A DNA stretch of 10,960 nucleotides from Euperipatoides rowelli (taxonomy: Eukaryota; Onychophora; Udeonychophora; Euonychophora; Peripatopsidae): the NCBI GenBank assembly GCA_003024985.2, contig PXIH01S0042458.1; one strand, given 5' to 3'. A program made the translations under genes and the position numbers. Shown here piece after piece: positions 7,596 through 10,960 of this stretch. The notes beneath the pieces were generated by a model. The model had not been told where the DNA came from. It saw only the letters and a program-made list of their open reading frames with translations, and did not search any database. How positions within the stretch are numbered: the stretch's first letter is position 1; each line of letters begins with the position of its first letter.

Positions 7596-8127
7596 ATCAA
7601 TAATGTCACACCACACCCTGGTCGTGGTGCCTGTTTCTTCTACAACTTCCTCTTCGCAGAACATCGCCAAATTGAAGCCGAAATAACATAGTTCTGCCAA
7701 TTCAATCACCCTGATCATCGGCTCAATAAATTCTGGAGAGGTCGGAGTAGTAGTATAGATCTGATCCGTCAATTAATTGAGAACAGAGGGATATATGACT
7801 CCTTCTTCTTGCAGAATTGGCTCCACTTTCCCGAACGCTTTGGTGTGATAGCTGCCATCACCTATGGCCCTGTAAAGGTGTCATCAGCCCGCTTATCATA
7901 AATCTTCATTCTTCCATGGTCCATCAAAAGGACAAAGAACTCACTCTCATCAATAATATATGGTTTGTGCCGAGCCACCATCGGGCCTGGGACTGTACAC
8001 ATCTGCCTAATCGGAGGAAGGTGTCCCTACACTTGTGTAGGTCACCTAGCGCCATCATCAACACACTCTGATATTCCAGAGATGCATGCAACTCCCTTAG
8101 GCTAGCCTCGGAATCTTCAGATGCCAT
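7587..8127 (-). pseudogene. unrecognised degraded coding region, about 180 codons
   Basis: From the ATG at 8125-8127 one frame runs through MASEDSEASLRELHASLEYQ to about 7980. Reading then continues in a second frame (ARHKPYIIDESEFFVLLMD and on) to about 7866, and in a third frame (GDGSYHTKAFGKVEP and on) to a TAA at 7587-7589. There is one in-frame TAA at 7773-7775. In each part only one frame looks protein-like, with long hydrophobic/acidic patterns; the last part is acidic (EEEVVEE) and ends in DEN. Two single-base shifts and one stop would turn one continuous protein into this. I do not recognise the family: no zinc, protease, polymerase or integrase motif is visible, and there is no signal peptide. 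Its base composition is richer in GC than the flanks. It could be a retrocopy of a host gene, a transposon or viral accessory gene, or a gene with undetected introns. A perfect hairpin lies ten bases before the ATG. Confidence 0.5.
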
Positions 8128-8136
8128 TTATCCTAT

Positions 8137-8182
8137 GCTAGCTAGAGTTCTCAACAACATCTTGTTGAGAACTCTAGCTAGC
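8137..8182. repeat. perfect 21-bp-arm hairpin with 4-base loop
   Basis: The arm at 8137-8157 (starting GCTAGCTAGAGTT) is matched without error by its reverse complement at 8162-8182, with CATC as the loop. The pairing stops sharply at both ends (T at 8136 against C at 8183). A perfect arm of this length among decayed sequence implies recent origin or selection. It ends ten bases before the ATG of the minus-strand coding remnant at 8127. It could be a transposon end, a hairpin made by a DNA break repair event, or an RNA stem. Confidence 0.9.
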
Positions 8183-8403
8183 CTTAAGGAGAATACACAG
8201 GGATAAGAGTTTTCTGGCCTAGAAACAGGAATACTAGTCTATCTTATTGCCTATTTCAAGGTACACTAATCACTCTGCAGATTTCTTCAGATCCTTATCA
8301 GCCAAAACCCCGGAAGCAAAAGGCTATATGCTATAGAAACATGACTTAAACCTATAATTTGCTGTGAGCCTAACCCAATACAGCACTAAAGCATTAGCGC
8401 CTA

Positions 8404-8690
8404 CTGGATTGGTCACACACAAGCCTGCCTAAGAATTCCTGTGTCTCTTCCTCTGATTGGCCAAAATCCATCGGGACTTCGGGCTTCGAAACCGGGCTCA
8501 TTACACCCCAATTTTGGTTCCATGGGGGTGTCTCAAAGGGGGGGGGGGCACAGAAATATACTACGCATGTGCAGGACCCTCCTGGACCTACTGCACATGC
8601 CCTCCAGTGTCCTACACATTTCAATTTCTTTAAAAAACAACCTTCCAAACTACCATCTTCATAGCCGTTTTCCCGAACCAATAAGCGTCG
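8404..8690. promoter_or_regulatory. CCAAT-box-rich, promoter-like block
   Basis: The block contains ATTGG at 8408-8412 and 8456-8460 and CCAAT at 8678-8682. It has an ETS/NF-Y-like TTCCTCTGATTGGCC around 8449-8462. The pair GCATGTGCAG (8565-8574) and CTGCACATGC (8591-8600) is close to the NRF-1 type GCGCATGCGC. An 11-base G run (8538-8548) is also present. Such mixtures are typical of animal housekeeping promoters. The coding remnant at 8127 starts about 300 bases away on the minus strand, so a promoter for it is possible. Sequence similarity to motifs alone does not prove function, and repeats can carry the same motifs. Confidence 0.3.
8565..8600. repeat. 10-bp-arm inverted repeat GCATGTGCAG
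   Basis: GCATGTGCAG at 8565-8574 and CTGCACATGC at 8591-8600 are exact reverse complements separated by 16 bases. The spacer itself holds two close copies of GGACC(C/T). The pair lies 16 bases from the 11-base G run. It could be a paired binding site or part of a repeat. Confidence 0.7.
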
Positions 8691-8699
8691 CATGACCTT

Positions 8700-9690
8700 A
8701 ATTCTTCCAGATTGTATACTCAATTAATATACAACAAAACATAATCTGCCAAAGAAAATCGCCTCCTTAAACAACTCTAGCCTCCAGACAACTTTCAAAA
8801 CACCTAGTTGGAAAATTGTGAAAAAACATCTCCCACTAGCAACAAAGAATCCACACTGAAAAACCACCCCAACACTAAGACACCGAACGATATGAAGCAG
8901 TCAAGAACCAAATCTCACATAAACAACATCTCTCGAGATTCCACCCAGAGAACACTCTATACAACCAACCAGGATTCTCAAACCAATGAACATTCCTTCG
9001 TCCGAGACTCCCATGGAACTTTAAAGAACACTAAACTCCCAATTTACAAACCTCCGCCAGCCAAGAACACCTAATTTGCAGCTCTTTAAAAAACTTTAAA
9101 TAAGCATTCATCAAGTTTCCAGGCTGCAACTCTCTGAACGCCCTTCAGCACGATCAATTCACCTCAGAACTTTGTGGCCAGCACACGGCTGATCCAGTTT
9201 AGATTGCCAAACGAATCAATGATTTTGTACCGTGCAAATGATCATACTTATAACTAACACCCTCCATTCTCGGTTCAAGGTTTCTGAAATTGACCCAACT
9301 CCTCGCATAAAGTCGGGGATCCTCGGGCACCGCCTCCAGTGATACGTGTCAGGCTGGTTACTAAATCATTCGGTCTGGTCCGCCCTGACACAATCTAAAA
9401 TCAGCCATCTGTCACCGGATATGCCTACAAACGGCCTCTAGTCCGAGCGACGGAACAGGGCAACACACTCAGCCCCAGATCACGGCACATTGAGGCCCGC
9501 CTTGCTCACAGCTCAATGGAGTAGCACTGCTACACATGGGGAGAGCCTTGTGCACATACTGGAGTACCACCTGTCACCTGCCATGGTCGATTGCCCCCTC
9601 CCTTAAACTTCTTAAGATCAAAACTTTACCCAAGAGTTCCCATGTGCTTGCTCTTGAGCCATGTCAGCGAATGCTCATCGTGGGGTAGTT
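8700..9690. other. no supported gene
   Basis: About 990 bases without a coding region that I can support. An 88-codon open frame at 8808-9074 (plus) is rich in Asn, Thr, Ser and Lys with no recognisable motif and looks like chance. From about 9120 the composition becomes more balanced, with many CTGG/CCAG and GGGC words. This resembles the non-coding part of a repeat or an old LTR, but I cannot find its edges. No tRNA or rRNA pattern is visible. Confidence 0.5.
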
Positions 9691-10207
9691 AGTTGTATAA
9701 ATGTTGAGTGAATGATATTGTGTGTCCTTGTCCCATCGTCCTTTCAGTTTCAACTGTTTCATAAATGTCATCAACGCCTCATCAATCCTCCCCCACTTCC
9801 ATTCATGCCCGTATCACCAACACTCTAAGGTGCACTACGCCTTAATGAGGACTAAACCCCTGCCTGGGAGTGTCGGACTGTGCCAGATCAGGTATTTGGT
9901 TACCTCTCTGTCACATGAGACCTTACCCTATGTTCCTACGGAAGAGACGTGACTTCTAGGCCTGCTCCCCAGCAGATCACCAGTGGTCACCCCAAGTCCA
10001 TTCCCTGCGGAAAGATATTAACTTATCCAACTGCAGTGAGCATCCCCCTTCCTCTCCTCCCCCTGAACCCTCACTTGGGGATAGCCAAGTGCCATTTAGG
10101 GGTCCTTCACATTTAATCTATCATCAACTTATACACACTTCGTTTCTCTTATTAGGTACTTTATTTCAGTTTCTTCAAGGAAAAGAACATTACCATTATT
10201 TTAAAAG

Positions 10208-10243
10208 TAAGCCCTCACCTGAGAGTAAACCCTCATGTGAGAG
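10208..10243 (+). repeat. 18-bp tandem duplication
   Basis: TAAGCCCTCACCTGAGAG (10208-10225) is followed directly by TAAACCCTCATGTGAGAG (10226-10243), identical at 15 of 18 positions. Each unit contains a small fold, CTCA-NN-TGAG. It lies about 80 bases upstream of the AATAAA signal. The mismatches show that the duplication is not recent. Confidence 0.75.
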
Positions 10244-10324
10244 CATAGATCTATCATATGTCTTCTATCGTTCTGCGGATACCTATCTGCAAAACCCTTA
10301 TCTATGACTTTANCTTCTACTGTT

Positions 10325-10330
10325 AATAAA
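10325..10330 (+). terminator. AATAAA polyadenylation signal candidate
   Basis: AATAAA is followed by a T-rich stretch (AAGTTTTTGATT) and then by the 11-bp hairpin 38 bases downstream. The spacing fits a functional poly(A) signal in an LTR or gene end. No reading frame that could use it ends nearby, so it most likely serves a repeat transcript. Confidence 0.4.
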
Positions 10331-10368
10331 AAGTTTTTGATTCCTTGCACTCCAACTCTCAGGTCCCA

Positions 10369-10400
10369 ATACTTTCACCCCTCTACCAAGGTGAAAGTAT
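10369..10400. repeat. perfect 11-bp-arm hairpin
   Basis: ATACTTTCACC (10369-10379) and GGTGAAAGTAT (10390-10400) are exact reverse complements around a 10-base loop. The stem sits between the AATAAA signal and the TACA end of the proposed repeat. It could help end formation of the transcript or mark a transposon terminus. Confidence 0.85.
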
Positions 10401-10427
10401 CCCGGACGAGGAGGCAGGATGGCTACA

Positions 10428-10443
10428 CCCTAACCCTAACCCT
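10428..10443 (+). repeat. short CCCTAA run (TTAGGG-type telomere-like)
   Basis: Two and two-thirds copies of CCCTAA (10428-10443) follow directly after the TACA end. TTAGGG is the telomere repeat of vertebrates and many other animals. A run this short inside the window is interstitial. It could be chance, a repair scar, or part of the repeat's end. Confidence 0.6.
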
Positions 10444-10446
10444 TAT

Positions 10447-10847
10447 GAAGATTAGTTTCTTTGTCATTTCCATATTTTAACATTTAAAAAACATTTTAAA
10501 GCGAAGTGTATTGAAGAAACAATTTAAAGAAATAATAGCACACTGCTAAAAGTTCAGTAAAAAGGCGGGAAAATAGGTTGATGCCACTGTGAAATCTTAA
10601 ATCCTAAAACAAGCTCGTACGAAAAATTTCTTACACAAACAAATTGTCCAATTAAAATATTAATGTTATAAGTGTAAATAAAACAAATCATTACTTAATA
10701 TCTCGTCAAAAACAATCAAAACTAATAAAAGTACCTTGAACATATTAATTAAACATCTTACTCCATACGGGCGACAGTGGCGCCTCCTATTATTTTTTTT
10801 TTATATTATTATTTTATATATTTTTTTTAATGATGCATTAAGGCTCA
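10447..10847. other. AT-rich DNA without a gene
   Basis: AT-rich sequence without a coding region. It holds one GC-rich island, GGGCGACAGTGGCGCC at 10769-10784. Directly after it comes a run of about 45 A/T bases (10787-10831) rich in T and ATT. The island followed by low-complexity DNA resembles the junction of a dispersed repeat fragment with a microsatellite, but I cannot name the family. Confidence 0.5.
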
Positions 10848-10960
10848 TTTATACTTTTTACGCAGCAGGTTTTCTCTCCGTCTATCCATCTTGAAAAACG
10901 GAGAGATTTGAGTTTATGTGTTTATACTTTTCTGCAGAGGTGGTCCGTAATCAATGAAAT
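10848..10960 (+). repeat. start of a structured repeat running off the window
   Basis: TTTATACTTTT occurs at 10848-10858 and again at 10921-10931, 73 bases apart. Each copy is followed by a GC-richer stretch (ACGCAGCAGG and CTGCAGAGG). Between them, TCTCTCCGT (10873-10881) and ACGGAGAGA (10898-10906) form a perfect 9-bp-arm hairpin. The layout resembles an end of a non-autonomous DNA transposon. The window ends before the other terminus. Confidence 0.45.

Larger units (their letters stand above)
9695..10427 (+). mobile_element. possible LTR or other transcribed repeat end
   Basis: In plus order there is a TATA-like TATAAAT (9696-9702), a non-coding body of about 620 bases, AATAAA (10325-10330), then a GT/T-rich stretch. 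These are followed by an 11-bp-arm hairpin (10369-10400), CCCGGACGAG (10401-10410) and a TACA end at 10424-10427. This order (promoter, poly(A) signal, short tail, CA end) is that of an LTR. A CCCGGACGAG-like word near the 3' end recalls Ty3/gypsy LTRs, from memory and not checked. I did not find the matching 5' TG end, a primer-binding site or any gag/pol reading frame. A solo LTR, a fragment, or an unrelated repeat all remain possible. Confidence 0.3.

Noticed and set aside
8480-8500. Possible RNA polymerase III B box (minus strand, GGTTTCGAAGCC)
   Set aside because: One extra base breaks the B-box spacing, and no A box or tRNA-like fold is found nearby, so a SINE call is not supported.
8394-8723. 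Minus-strand open frame of 109 codons
   Set aside because: It includes the G run as a poly-Pro stretch and the inverted repeat, has no recognisable motif, and lies in a promoter- or repeat-like block.
8808-9074. Plus-strand open frame of 88 codons
   Set aside because: Asn/Thr/Ser/Lys-rich low-complexity translation of A/C-rich DNA, with no motif and no supporting context.
9722-10307. Two plus-strand open frames of 72-76 codons
   Set aside because: They lie in the proposed LTR-like repeat, have no motif and differ in frame; chance is sufficient.
10428-10443. Chromosome end
   Set aside because: Fewer than three telomere-type units, followed by over 500 bases of other DNA.

Overview
The window looks like repeat-rich, mostly AT-rich nuclear DNA of an animal. 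The reasons are the coding remnants of non-LTR retrotransposons (LINEs) with metazoan-type gag-like ORF1 and APE endonuclease/reverse transcriptase ORF2, the poly(A)-signal-bearing repeat ends, a short CCCTAA (TTAGGG-type) run, and the absence of any operon-like gene packing. I cannot place the species. No intact host gene is visible; every coding region I can support is a damaged copy. Two ambiguous bases (2573 and 10313) warn that some indels may be sequencing or assembly errors.

Layout. 1-494 is AT-rich DNA with a cluster of TGACTTCT-like octamers and a nested GGCGT inverted repeat. 495-1055 (minus) is the gag-like ORF1 of one LINE; its zinc knuckle ends in a TGA exactly where the fourth ligand should be. 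About 1108-7448 is the dominant feature: a second LINE of the L1/Tx1-like type that appears as three blocks. The N-terminal half of ORF1 lies on the plus strand (1149-1800). The rest of ORF1 and most of ORF2 lie on the minus strand (about 6105 down to 1987). The C-terminal zinc-binding end of ORF2 plus the 3' tail lie on the plus strand (about 6720-7448). The outer and inner blocks do not overlap in content; together they make one LINE. The simplest reading is a single plus-strand element whose middle was inverted. Both junctions carry the same repeat, made of TTTCTCCA/TGGAGAAA palindromes followed by a shared 19-base motif.

7449-8200 holds a 35-bp tandem duplication, an unrecognised degraded coding region on the minus strand (7587-8127, about 180 codons with two frameshifts and one stop), and, ten bases before its ATG, a perfect 21-bp-arm hairpin (8137-8182). 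8400-8690 is compositionally different, with three CCAAT-type boxes and a GCATGTGCAG inverted repeat, and could be an old promoter. About 8700-9690 has no gene that I can support.

About 9695-10427 resembles the end of an LTR or another transcribed repeat: TATA-like box, AATAAA, and an 11-bp-arm hairpin. It ends in TACA directly against the CCCTAA run. 10447-10847 is AT-rich, and 10848 to the end is the start of another repeat that runs off the window. The elements do not work together as a pathway. The window records layers of retrotransposition, inversion and decay.
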